Assembly: GCA_019722365.1 (NCBI GenBank)
Contig: JADFUC010001773.1
Coordinates: 124,001 to 188,000 of the forward strand
Direction: 5' to 3'
DNA from: Lithospermum erythrorhizon
Taxonomy: Eukaryota > Streptophyta > Magnoliopsida > Boraginales > Boraginaceae
DNA length: 64,000 nt
The translations under genes were made by a program, and so were the position numbers. Below the pieces are notes generated by a model. That model searched no databases, was not told the origin of the DNA, and saw nothing but the letters and a program-made list of their open reading frames with translations. Below, in pieces: positions 1 through 16,780 of this stretch; within the stretch, counting starts at the first letter, position 1; the number at the start of each line of letters is the position of its first letter.

Positions 1-2915
1 CTTTAGGCTTTAGCTGTACATGGGGATCATGAAGCTTTTGACATTTCAACTGTTCAAATAATTGAAATGGATCAGTTTATGTGTTGTATATTTGTCACTA
101 AAGCTAAAAAACTTCTACCCTGGCAAGTAGAACAAGCATTGTATGTGGCTAAATGTGGCCATCAACTAAGGGAAAATAAAGTGAACTTGGTTCAGCTCAG
201 CTATGCACAATTGTAATCAGCACAACTCTACTAGAAGTGTACTAGTGAGCACTCAAAAGACCAAATTCAAAGATTTTGAGTGAGATAAAGATGGAAATGT
301 CTGATCAATGCCAAGACTGAACTGAAACCCAAGGTTGCCCATTTATATTTTTTTGGGGGTCGCACATCATTTGGGGGAATAAGGTTATAAGGTGACGAGA
401 GTATTAATCTAACATACGTATGGTTTATAACTTGGCCAGGATTAAGCAAAAAGTATAGGATAACCCAAATGTCAATTAAAATGAATCGAATGAAGTATAT
501 CTGCGATATGTATATTGCGTATTTAGAACATTGGAATTCTAATTTGGAGTGGGAAGTTCGTCATTTGCATTTAAAAAAATTGATTGGGATTTTGGGAGAT
601 TACAAAGTCAATTCATTCAATTTCATTGTGTTGTGTTGTCAATAGACATGGAAATTTTCAAATTGAAACCCTTTTTTGGCCCAAACCACTAAAGAAAACA
701 CATGGGTCAAGCACAAGAGGAAATTCGAAACTTTTCGTTTTTAATATTAGTTCCAGTTCATTTTAATGGTTTTTTTTTCTTATGAATCTTTGACCATTAA
801 TTATTTTTTATCCTAATTATAATAAATATAAATGTGTTATCTTGTTGCTTTTTGTAATATAACTATTAAAACTTGACAAATAAAAAGTAAAAATGTCAAT
901 TAAAAGAAAGGTAACCTTGACGCTCAGTTATCTTCTTCGAATTCTTGAATTCATTGTTTCATTTCGTGTTTGTTATAGTGCAGTCACTCACTAATCAAAT
1001 ATTTTTTACTCGACGTCGATTTGTGGAAGTCGATGCGTTAGTCAGCCCAGCATGTAAGGCACTTGACTTTTCAAGGAATAAAATAGTAATTTACATCTAA
1101 AACTAAAAATAATCAAAGCGGGGAAAGGCAACGACATTCTACTTTCATGTTTAAATTACATTTATTAATTTCAAATGTTTATTATCTTCCATTACACATT
1201 TCATTTAGTCGATTTTAATCGGTCCCTTTTTGTTCTAGGCGTCAATTGGACTATAAGTCAATAGTTATCGAAATTTTTTTGAATCGATCTGAGCAGAATC
1301 TGGTTATATAATAACCAAATAAATATTCCACTGGTTGTTATGTTGTTTTAAGATTTCACAAGATTGAAATATTTATATGATTAATTGCTTTATTTTTCCG
1401 ATTTTGTGTTAAATAGTGAGAATGTAAAATGCTATTTTGGGTTTGCTGCTCAAGAAAGGACATTACATTGTTTAATGTATTTGGCAGAGATATTCAGCAT
1501 ATTCTTATCATGAACAGGCAGATTTCCTCACGGATTCGCTTAGCGGTCCTTGCTTTAATTAATGTTGTCACATTTGATATCGCCAAATAATACTATTCTA
1601 TCTTATGATATTATGGAATACAGTATTATTATTATCTTGTCAATTTCATTTCCCATTATGCATGCATAGAACTCATACAACCTTAGTTTGACTCAATCAT
1701 CCCAACTAGCTCCCAAAATGGATGGACTATTTTAGCATTGTAACTCTAACTGATTTTAAATGGAAACATTGAATTATTCAATTAACAGTAGTTTTTAATT
1801 ATTTGGTTTTTTAATGTGTGATATGAGCGTATGTTAAAAGTTATAAAGGAAACTATTCTATATTTGATACTCGTATAAGATTTTCCTATGGAATTTTATA
1901 TATATGAAAAGATTCATGAAATATATTTCCTTATTTACAAGTACTCTCTCGATCATTAATATGGAGTATAATTTTATAACTCGTGTATAATTTTATTGAG
2001 TTTTGATTTTTAAAATTTTGAATTCAAAATTTTACTATGTTGTGTAATATTTGTAAAAATATAAAAGAGTTAATGGCATTGAACATCATTCACGTTTAGA
2101 AAAAAACTTCCGTTAGATTACTTTCGTTTTGACCCGTCATTCATTTGATGTTTTAAAATCCCTCTTCGCTCTGCTCCGTGCCATTTTGTATTTGACAGTT
2201 TGCATGATATGTTAGTTTTAATGAAATTTGCTTGGGAATTAATTTAGTCATTTCCCTTTGAATTTTACCAGTAGATTTTAAGGTAATTTTACAATGTAAA
2301 AAATATTGGATACGGCACAAAAAGAAAAATAAAGCACTCCGTCACTTCTTCTTACCGACAACTTTGACCGCTCTTTGATACCGGCACCACCATCGACTCC
2401 TCACTTGCCCCCCTACACACAGCATCACCACTATTTCCCTCCCCACACAGACCAAACTGTCACTCCCACTCCCACCCCATCCCCACCCCGTGCTCAAAAT
2501 GTTCGGCTCTTTATTTGTTAACATTATATCTTAGTTGAAGTCAAAGATATGTGAAGCAATTAAAATCATTAAATTTGTCAATTTTGACCATTAAAAATAC
2601 AAGAAAAAGTATGTTTTACGGATAAAGATAGTAATACATCTTTTTTTTAAAATTAACTGAACATGTTTCTTAATTAAGAACACGAGTTATAAAATCATTT
2701 TAAATAACACTTAATTCGCCATATTTCAACTGACGTGGTTGTTAGATGTTACTCCAATTATGCTTGTCAAACTAACTTTAAAAAATCGATTCAAATTACT
2801 TGACGTTTTTCATTTCCAATACATCTTTTTATCATAGTTTTCTATTGCACCCCATGATGTAGTAGATACGTAATATAATACTATCAGTTAGCCATTGATC
2901 ACGTTAATCTGGCAT

Positions 2916-3101
2916 TCAGCGTGGGGCCAATGCATGGCAGTTGATCAATTCACCGTGTGGGAGGATTGCTCCAGAGATGTCTTGCCAGAACTTGGTCATT
3001 AGCCCTTCATCTGTGACGCCAGCGTAAGCCATGTAACCCAGCAACCTTGTGAGCCGCAGGTTGGCAACAGTACTGCTGCTGCCAGGGGTCGAGCATAGCC
3101 G
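2916..3101 (-). pseudogene. Unidentified coding-like fragment in a GC-rich island
   Basis: On the minus strand a 62-codon open frame runs from just after a TGA to a TGA at 2916-2918. The peptide looks protein-like, containing for example LRLTRLLGYMAYAGVTDEGL and then MTKFWQDISGAILPHGE. The base composition is clearly richer in GC than its surroundings (roughly 2920-3170). It has no obvious start codon, promoter or partner exons. I do not recognise the family. It may be a captured exon or the tail of a degraded mobile element. Confidence 0.35.
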
Positions 3102-3499
3102 TCATGAGACACACTGGTGGCCGTGTCCGTTGAAGAGATGTCTTGCCGTGGACGATTAGCCGATGTCGTTCATTAACAATGGATTTACTAGTAAAACTCT
3201 ACTTATTATTAATAATCATAAACAAATAATTGAATAAAATGATAAATATATAAAAACATTAAGTACATCCACTCATGTAGTTTGCCACCTTTTTTGTGTT
3301 TTCTACATTGTCTGTTTGTCTCCCTTTCCTCCTCAATAACAATAATGTACTCAACTTTTTGAAATGATTGAATTCTTGAATTTCTCCGTCAACTACTATC
3401 CGATTCTTGGTCACCACGTTAACTGACGTCCACGAATTCCGTAGCCAATTTTGACTTTAATACCATTTGTTGTATTTGAATCATTGAACAATTTTTTCC

Positions 3500-3509
3500 T
3501 ATATATAAT
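3500..3509 (+). promoter_or_regulatory. Candidate TATA box of the ABCC gene
   Basis: A TATATATAAT-like stretch lies about 165 bases upstream of the chosen ATG. This fits a core promoter with a leader of roughly 130 bases. The assignment rests on position and sequence only, in a region that is AT-rich anyway. Confidence 0.35.
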
Positions 3510-3671
3510 ATATATCTATTTGAATAAATAATAATAGTGGTACAAATATTATGAAACACACTCAATAATAATAACTGACGACTCTAAAGTTGTTACACTG
3601 CCGCCATAGTGCTAGTTGCCTCCATATTTAGCATTTTCTTGAAATACCCTATAATAAAAATCCAAAAAATT

Positions 3672-9190
<5,519 letters not shown>

Positions 9191-11081
9191 ATGAACCATT
9201 CTAGGAAGTCCATTATTTACACTTCTACAAAATACTTATCAACTCGACAATGACGAAAAGTTCTAAGTTTTTATCATATCTAGAGGTTTCAAGATGCTGA
9301 GGCTTTGCTGGGAAGAATACCAGCTCTGTGGTGCTTTTTGTTGGCTATAGTATTGTCCATTACTTATTAATCTTGTCTCTGTTTTTAACTTTTTCGAAAT
9401 TTTACTACAAAGATAGTAAATCAATAAATGTACCATCTCTTGAAATTGCAATGTATCAAGAAAACAAACAGTTGGTCACAAGATCATGTAATTGTCTCAA
9501 TTTTAAAGAAATTGTTGTCTGTTTTAAATGCCCAATTTCATTTCAGAAAAGATCTCTGTGAGCCAAGGATTACAGTGTGTGATCTACTGCCTTTTCATTC
9601 ACTGCTGTGTTTTGAAGAAGTGATTGTCTGTTTTAAATTGCCAAATAAATTTACTATTTAGTGGAAGTCAAGTTGGTCTACAATGTGTAATTGTGTGAAG
9701 TAGGGGTGTGCATAAAATTCAAAACTAAACTTTGAACAAACTGAGAAACCGAATCGAAAATAACATAAAATTTTTGGGCAAGGCCAGGATTTAGGTTAGA
9801 ACTTCGGAGAAGCCCAATTAATTTAGGTTAAATTTGTTTGACATAACTTGAGCCAACGATTTCTAAATTTTATGTAGATTTACCGATTTTCGTTTATTAT
9901 CGTACGAGAATCTTTATAGTATTTGCTAATAATGCGTATTTTAAGAAGGTGAATTTAAATTTAATTTTGTTGCATTATTGGTATAATGAAATAAGATATA
10001 TAAATCTTTCTAAGCGATAATATAGGAATACAAAAATTTGTAAAAAGTGGTATTACAATATTGAATGTGTATGTAAATTGTATAAGTAATACTTAAAGGA
10101 GTTCGTTAAAGATTACGTGGATTAGATATAGTCTTATGAGCAATTTTGAGTTCAGGCGATAAGAAAACAAAAATTGTTTCAAAGCCAAAACTTAATTGAA
10201 ACGAGCCGGAGCCGGTGAAAACCCCGATCAGGCAGGAACCGATTGGAATTCGGCGCCCGAAGAAGCAAGCGAAATAGGTTTTGATTAGTTTTGGAGCTTT
10301 AAAATCGAAACTACGAAGCCGTCCGTGCAGCATACAGTCTTTAAGTGACAGTCGATGTTATGTTAGATTACCTTATTGTTGTGATATTTGCATTCTTGAT
10401 TTTAAAAATTTAATTTAAAAATAAAAAATAAAGCATTAATGTAGTGATATTATAGTATAATAGAGCGATTCCAGATTCGAAACAGTTATGTCTTGACAGA
10501 GAACCACTTGCACCAACCAATTTGAGAAAACATAAAAGAAAACCATGCATGTTACACGGGCTTGTATAATACTCCCTCCATTCCTATTTATTTGATTATA
10601 GATTAAAAGTAATTTAATAAGAGAATAATTAGTTTTATTATTTTTTAAAAGAGAAATTATAAATCGATGAAAATAAGAATATTAAACCAATCGATGATTT
10701 TAAAAATTTTTAAAGTTAAATCTGAAATATTGCGTTGAAAGAGTAAAAATTAAGTAAAAAAATGGGGAATTACTACGCGTCCAGTAAATTGGAATCGAGT
10801 CGATAAGTATTGTTTAAGTGACATTGTTGGCAGGTTATTATATTTCGGCTACAGTTACAAAATAGAAAACATAAAAGAAAAGAAGAATCTTGGAATCTTC
10901 TTCACAGGAACTTCTCACAATGCTTTCTTCCACTGCTCATTTACCCCTGTTCGAACTTTTCAAGAAATCCAAACCCCATCAACCTTTGCATACAATTCAT
11001 TCAATATTATATCCCTTTATTTAGATCAAATTTGTTCAGAATTATATTGGTTACAATATTAATTTTATCTTCAGTGTACAA
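9191..11081. other. Intergenic region between the ABCC gene and the MGR-like gene
   Basis: Contains the 3' untranslated end of the ABCC gene and the promoter of the next gene. A repeat-like phrase with GGGGTGTGCAT lies near 9703, of a type common in dispersed plant repeats. A sequence resembling one Stowaway end (CTCCCTCCATTCC) lies at about 10572, but no matching second end is clear. A slightly GC-richer patch at 10200-10330 has no recognisable coding content. Confidence 0.5.
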
Positions 11082-14000
11082 ATGGAAGCAACAATTATTG
11101 GGGGCACATTTTTCAACAAATCTGCTATTTTCAAACCCTCAAAACCTTCAGAAATTTGTTATCACAACAAAAGATTGGATTTTTACACAAATTTCCTTAA
11201 GAAAAAGCATCCCAATTCTAGAAGTTTGAATCTAATTAATTGCAGCTTTGAGGTGAACTCTTCTATAAGTTTTCCCAATTCAATCGTAGCTAATTTCAGC
11301 AAAAAATGCAAAAAAACCCAAGAAAATGAAGTTGGTAGACTTAAAATTGGATTTTTATCAAGAATTTTGACTTTAAGGAACTGTAGCATGGTGGTGAACT
11401 CTTCTAGAAGTTTTCCCAATTTAATGGTAGTTGATTTCAGCAAAAAATGTGAAAAAAATGAAAAAAACGAAGATGGTAGAGTGAAGATTGGATTTTTATC
11501 TAGAGTTTTGGTATATAGAGGAGTTTTGTTAGCTGCAATGATGTGTGGAGTGATGGTTGTGTGGTGTAGGAGAGTGGTGGCTGTGGAGAGTGTTGCTAGT
11601 GTTGAGGTTGTTGATAAGGGTATGGTGGTTTGGAGAAATTCATGGCCTAAGGTTGTGCAGCTTCTTAGGGTGTTTAAAGAACAGGGTTTGATTTTGTTTG
11701 CTCTTTTGGGACTTTCTGCATTTTTCTCCATGGCTGAAACATCGATTACCACACTTTGGCCTTGGAAGGTACCATATTTAAAGCTTTTGAGTGATATATT
11801 TTGTGTATTAATTGAAAATAGATTTTCGTATCCCCTGTATGTGTGTATAGAAGTTCTGCTAATTGTCATTTTTTACTTAGCAAATAACTAATTGAATTGT
11901 TTAGTGCCGATATTGTTCACTAGTCATTGTGCATTCCTTTCGTGCCAGTGTTCTATAGTGGGTGGCTTGCGGATTATTGTTTCGCTCAGGAAATGTTTGT
12001 AGTCATGGCGGGATAGTAGCAATGAAAATGGAAAATAACCAGTTTTTTTAATTGTTGGGCTGTTGTTACTTGTTACCTATTGAAACGCTTTAGATGACAT
12101 GATGGTCTATGGTATAAAGTACATGTGGTCCTCATGCTTCTATGGCCTATCAGGGATTTTGATCTCGCTGCTCGGATTATGGAAGAATCATGAGGAATGA
12201 ATTTGTTATTACCTGTCTATTATATAGGAATATGTCATGTAAGTGTAACACATGAAAAGTTGCTCTTTGCAATAGCTATAATAACAATTGATGGGGAATA
12301 ACAATAAAATGTTTGCAGAATGTTGCTTTCCTGGGAAGTTAAGATTGGTTTCAACTCAATCTGATAAACTTATGTTTTTGCAAAAGATTTTTTCGGAGCA
12401 TAAGGGAAGATTAGTGGGCAAAAGTAAGTTATGGATCTAGGAAAAGGAGTTGGACCATTTAACACATCTAAATTAAATAACCTTTTACGAAGTTTCTGCT
12501 GATCGAGATTATTTGTTCCCTCTAGCTCACTGCTCATATGTATTAGTATTAGTATTTCATGTTCATATTACATTCATATCTTGCCTTTTTTAGATCAAAT
12601 TAACAAGTAGTCCCACAATTGTTTGCTGCTTCCGAAGTAAACACGACTACATGACTCTGTATTTCCAGAGGAACTCTTGGTCAGCAGTCCCTTCATGAAA
12701 TGAAATGTATTTTATTGTTTGAAGCGGGCTGTTTGCACAGGAATCATGATGGAACCATTTTACTTGTATTTTTGTCTTCTCCTTCTCACTCTCTCTCTTT
12801 ACTCACAATAGATTTGGTATAACTATGGTGTTTTAGGTGCGAGAATTGGCAGAAAAAGAGCCTGATAATGGTGTCTTCACTATGCTACAGAGAGATGTTA
12901 CCAGATTCCTGACAACTATACTTATCGGCACAACGTAAAACTATTCCAGTAGTTGCAGTTATATCTAGTTGTTAGTTCTCTGCTTGAATATGGAAAATAT
13001 GTCTTATTGTAGATTTCACTTATGTACTCAGCGTGGTAAATATTGGAGCAACAGCTTTGGTCACTGAGGCTGCAACTGCTGTTTTTGGTGAAGCTGGTGT
13101 GAGTGCAGCAACTGCAGTAATGACTGTATGTCTTTTTCTTTTTCCTCCTTTGAATTTTTTTGGTTGTTTTAGAAAAATTGCTTGCCGATATTGCAATTGC
13201 AACCTTTATTTATGTTATGAGCTTTTATCACAATGAGAACTAATTTGTGCGGTCTTCACCAAAAGCGTTAACCAATGTTATCCCCTCCTTTAGTAGTAAA
13301 ATTATCATGACATATTTGCAAGCATGTTTATGCAGAAAGACATTACAAAACGTCTATCCAGCAATGGCTTTCTAAAAAAATAAAATTCCCTTGATGATGC
13401 CAGGTCTTAATATTGCTTCTTACTGAAATTACTCCAAAAAGTGTTGCTGTTCATAATGCTACTGAGGTTGCACGGGTTGTGGTAAGTTTGGACTTCCTCT
13501 TGAAGGAGTGACAATCTCTTATCTTTTCCAGATTCAATACAAGTATACATGCCTCAAATTGGTCTTTTGTTGCAGTCCTTTAAAAAAATTGAGGTAATAT
13601 TTCCAGGTCAGGCCGGTTGCTTGGCTTTCCTTAATTTTATATCCAGTGGGACGAGTGGTTACTTATCTGTCAATGGGAATTTTGAAGTTGCTTGGTCTAA
13701 AGGGTAGAAGGTAAGTGGAAATATTTACGCATTCAAGAGCTTGCCTTTTCCAGTTGTGATGTTTATGCATCTGCTTCGATTGATTCTTTAGACAGTGTCA
13801 CAAACTTTCTGTGATTCTGCCATAATATTCTGGGGATTTTGTTAGGATGTACTCTGTATACAATAGGAAAAAGATTGTAAATGCAATGGGAAAATCATTG
13901 TGTAGTATATGAATGAATAAAGATATGATTTAGATGTGTTGTAAGTGATGTTTCATAATGGCTATGTTATAGGTGTTTACTAATACCTTTGTATTCCATT

Positions 14001-16780
14001 ATGTAGTCTGGGTATGTGGATCAACATTTTAGTTGAATTGACCTTTTTCCGTCCATTGATGTTCAGTGAACCATATGTTACGGAAGATGAATTGAAGTTG
14101 ATGCTACGTGGAGCTGAGCTAAGTGGGGCAATTGAAGAAGAAGAACAGGTAGTTGTATAAATCTGTGCTTGGAATCCAAGGTTCTATTATTGGTGTATCC
14201 TTACCACTTATCTGTCGGGTGGATCTAGAATATTCATGACAATGATTTCTTACTCCAAAGTTTCAAGCATGGACATCGCCCTCAAACTTTTTTTTTCATA
14301 AAAAGAATTTTGGTAATATTTCGGAGCTTTGCAATTAAGCCCTTTGTGAATGATATGCAGATATTTTATTTTCAAAGTAAGTTATGAACTCGGGAAATCA
14401 TCAACCAATATTTATTTCTCTAGAGAGTATAAGACAGTTAATTCCAAAGTTTCTATCCCTTGTCTGATGAGCATAAAAAAGATGAAGAAGAATCATTATT
14501 CACTATGGTAACCATTTCTTGCTTGTAGAATGTTTTCTTATACGAGTTATAGAAGTTTCATGCAACTATGTTCTTGAGGTGCATCGGTAGTAGTGATATA
14601 AGTATGGTTATTGTTTTGCTATATAATTTCTAGGAGAGATCCGGCTTGATTCTTGCAGGATATGATTGAAAATGTGTTGGAGATTAAGGACACACATGTA
14701 AGAGAGGTGATGACTCCTCTTGTTGATGTTATCGCAATTGATGCTACGGCAACACTAATAGATTTTCATAGTTTGTGGGTGACACATCAGTACTCAAGGT
14801 AAAAAGTTGTTCTTCGCATATCCCCCAAAAGAATAAGAAATGGAGAAAGAAGAGTTGTTCTCCCCCCTCTTTCCCATCCTGTTTCCTCAGTGTATAGTAC
14901 ATCATCAGTTTTTTTCCAGTTTCTCTTCGTTGAGGTGTTTATTATTATTTGTAGGATTCCAGTCTTTGAACAAAGGATTGATAATATAGTTGGTATAGCC
15001 TATGCAATGGATCTTCTTGACTGTGTGCAAAAGGTTAGCAGAAAGATTTTGTCTACCATTTTCTCATTATTATCTTTATCTGAAAAATTATAACACGGAA
15101 AATTTTAGTGTGTGGAGCATTTATATTATGTTTTGTTTTGAAGGGAGACTTATTAGAGAGCTTACTCGTCGGAGATATGGCTCACAGACCGGCATATTTT
15201 GTTCCTGGTATAACACGTATTTGTTTTATAAAGTTAAATATCATTCACAATGTACTTGTTTTTCAATCAACTTCTGGGGGTACTTTTTTTATCCACCTGA
15301 CCATTGTACAATTCCGTTCTCAAGGATTCCTTTCTCTCCCTTTCTGGGTGGTCCCGTATATAATGCTGAGTGAAAATTTTGCAACACTGCAGATTCTATG
15401 TCTGTTTGGAATCTTCTTAGGGAGTTCCGCATAAGGAAGGTACATATGGCTATTGTTCTCAACGAATATGGAGGCACTATCGGTGTAAGTACAAACTCTC
15501 TATGCCAAGTGCGTCAACTTCAGTAATCCTTTTGAATCCTTGTGTTAGTTACTATTCTCTCAAAGCTTCATTTCCATGCAGGTTGTAACCCTTGAAGATG
15601 TGGTTGAAGAAATTGTTGGTGAAATCTTCGATGAAAACGACTCGAAAGTATGTTTCACTTGAAGGACTTAAATTTTCAGATTGTTAATCTATTGAATTTC
15701 ATTTTTTCTTGTTCCTCGTTATGTGTTTAATGGCTGCGCTTTTAGTAATCTTGAGTAGTAGCCTCCTGTAAATATTTGTCATTCCTTTGTAACAGGAGGA
15801 AATTGAGAAGAAAACTGGGTATATAGTAATGCGAGCCGAGGGAATATATGATGTGGATGCAAATACATCCATTGATCAACTTTCTGAGGATTTGAACATT
15901 AAGATGCCTGAGGTATTGCACCCTAAGTTTAAAATTTAGAAGTAGAAAATATACAGCTAAAAATGGAACGTAGAGACTACTAATCAGTTATCACCCTTTT
16001 AGTTTCCATGAACTGTCTTTGCATTGTAACTTTTTTCTGGTTGACCATGATAGGGTCACCAATATGAGACTGTGTCAGGGTTTATATGTGAGGCCTTCGG
16101 GTACATCCCAAGAACTGGTGAGACAATAAAAGTGGTGCTTGAGAAAGAAAACCCTGAAGAGCATGATGTGGTGGAATCAGAGAGGCCGGATCAAAATAGA
16201 AAGAATCAATTTTTTAAGCTTGAGGTATGTATATGTTGTGGAGATTGCTAATATTCTTATTTGTATAGTCATATATATAATTTCTAATCTACCATTCCTT
16301 GTCCGGAGGGAAGGAGAATACCCTGGTAGATTTGCTCAATAAACCTCCTTTTTCGTAATACTTCTTATCCTTGCACTTTTTGTTTCTGTCCTCGCTCTTT
16401 TCCACTTGGTTTATGTTGGCAAATGTTTTCGTTCGCGTTTTTATAATTGCTTTCAATCGTGCTAGTATTTATTAAGGACTTGGCTATAGATTGACTAGGG
16501 GTCAAACATGCAGATATTAGCCGGAAATGCTAGAAAGATCAGTGCAGTTCGATTTGAGATAATAAATCAAGAACAATCAACGTTAGAATCACGAGGGGTT
16601 CTTCGCCCAGTTCCCAAACTCATGAAAAAGAAATGGTGCAGCGATGACGAATCCAATGAGAAAGAGCAGAATGGGGTTCCATTCCATGATGACAAAGCCG
16701 ATATCAATGATTATTCTGATAATGGTGCAATCTATGAAAATGAAGATAGTCATGATCATTTTAGCAAGCAAAAGGCATAA
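11082..16780 (+). CDS. Plastid DUF21/CBS-domain protein, MGR8/MGR9-like magnesium transporter family
   Basis: Member of the CorC/CNNM-like family. The Arabidopsis chloroplast members At3g13070 and At1g55930 (MGR8, MGR9) are reported to affect plastid magnesium. Exons: 11082-11768, 12837-12934, 13032-13125, 13404-13481, 13607-13710, 14067-14148, 14659-14798, 14955-15033, 15144-15207, 15393-15484, 15582-15647, 15796-15912, 16054-16224, 16514-16780. All phases join, giving about 712 residues. Order: a basic, Ser/Asn-rich N-terminus suited to a transit peptide; the DUF21 membrane domain (about 145-330, including AETSITTLWPWK and LLTEITPKSVAVHNATE); a CBS pair (about 390-525, with MTPLVDV, RIPVFEQRIDNIVGIAYAMD and NEYGGTIG); then a C-terminal transporter-associated (CorC_HlyC) domain (about 540-640). 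The protein is some 50 residues longer than the Arabidopsis ones, partly from an internal duplication near the N-terminus. Transport function is inferred from the family. Confidence 0.92.
11238..11519 (+). repeat. Tandem 141-bp duplication inside exon 1 of the MGR-like gene
   Basis: Two adjacent in-frame units of 47 codons, 11238-11378 and 11379-11519 (residues 53-99 and 100-146). Both run Cys-Ser, then two other residues, then NSS.SFPN, then FSKKC.K, then N..GR.KIGFLSR. The copies differ at scattered positions, so the duplication is not new. It lies between the presumed cleavable transit peptide and the first membrane segment. Confidence 0.85.

Larger units (their letters stand above)
1..3671. 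other. Intergenic region upstream of the ABCC gene
   Basis: AT-rich DNA with no supportable gene. The part before about 500 could be the untranslated end of a gene lying to the left, but nothing shows this. A C-rich tract lies at 2340-2500. A GC-richer, coding-like island at 2916-3101 is listed separately. The proximal promoter of the ABCC gene must lie in the last few hundred bases. Confidence 0.6.

Noticed and set aside
3609..3671. Upstream extension of the ABCC frame
   Set aside because: It contains no ATG. The first ATG at 3672 gives a protein of the expected length.
10571..10790. Second Stowaway MITE
   Set aside because: Only the left end (CTCCCTCCATTCC) is convincing. No matching inverted end was found, so the element cannot be delimited.
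11183..11869. Long open frame (228 codons) on the minus strand
   Set aside because: It lies opposite the first exon of the MGR-like gene, whose frame is supported by homology and splice phases. The antisense peptide has no recognisable domain.
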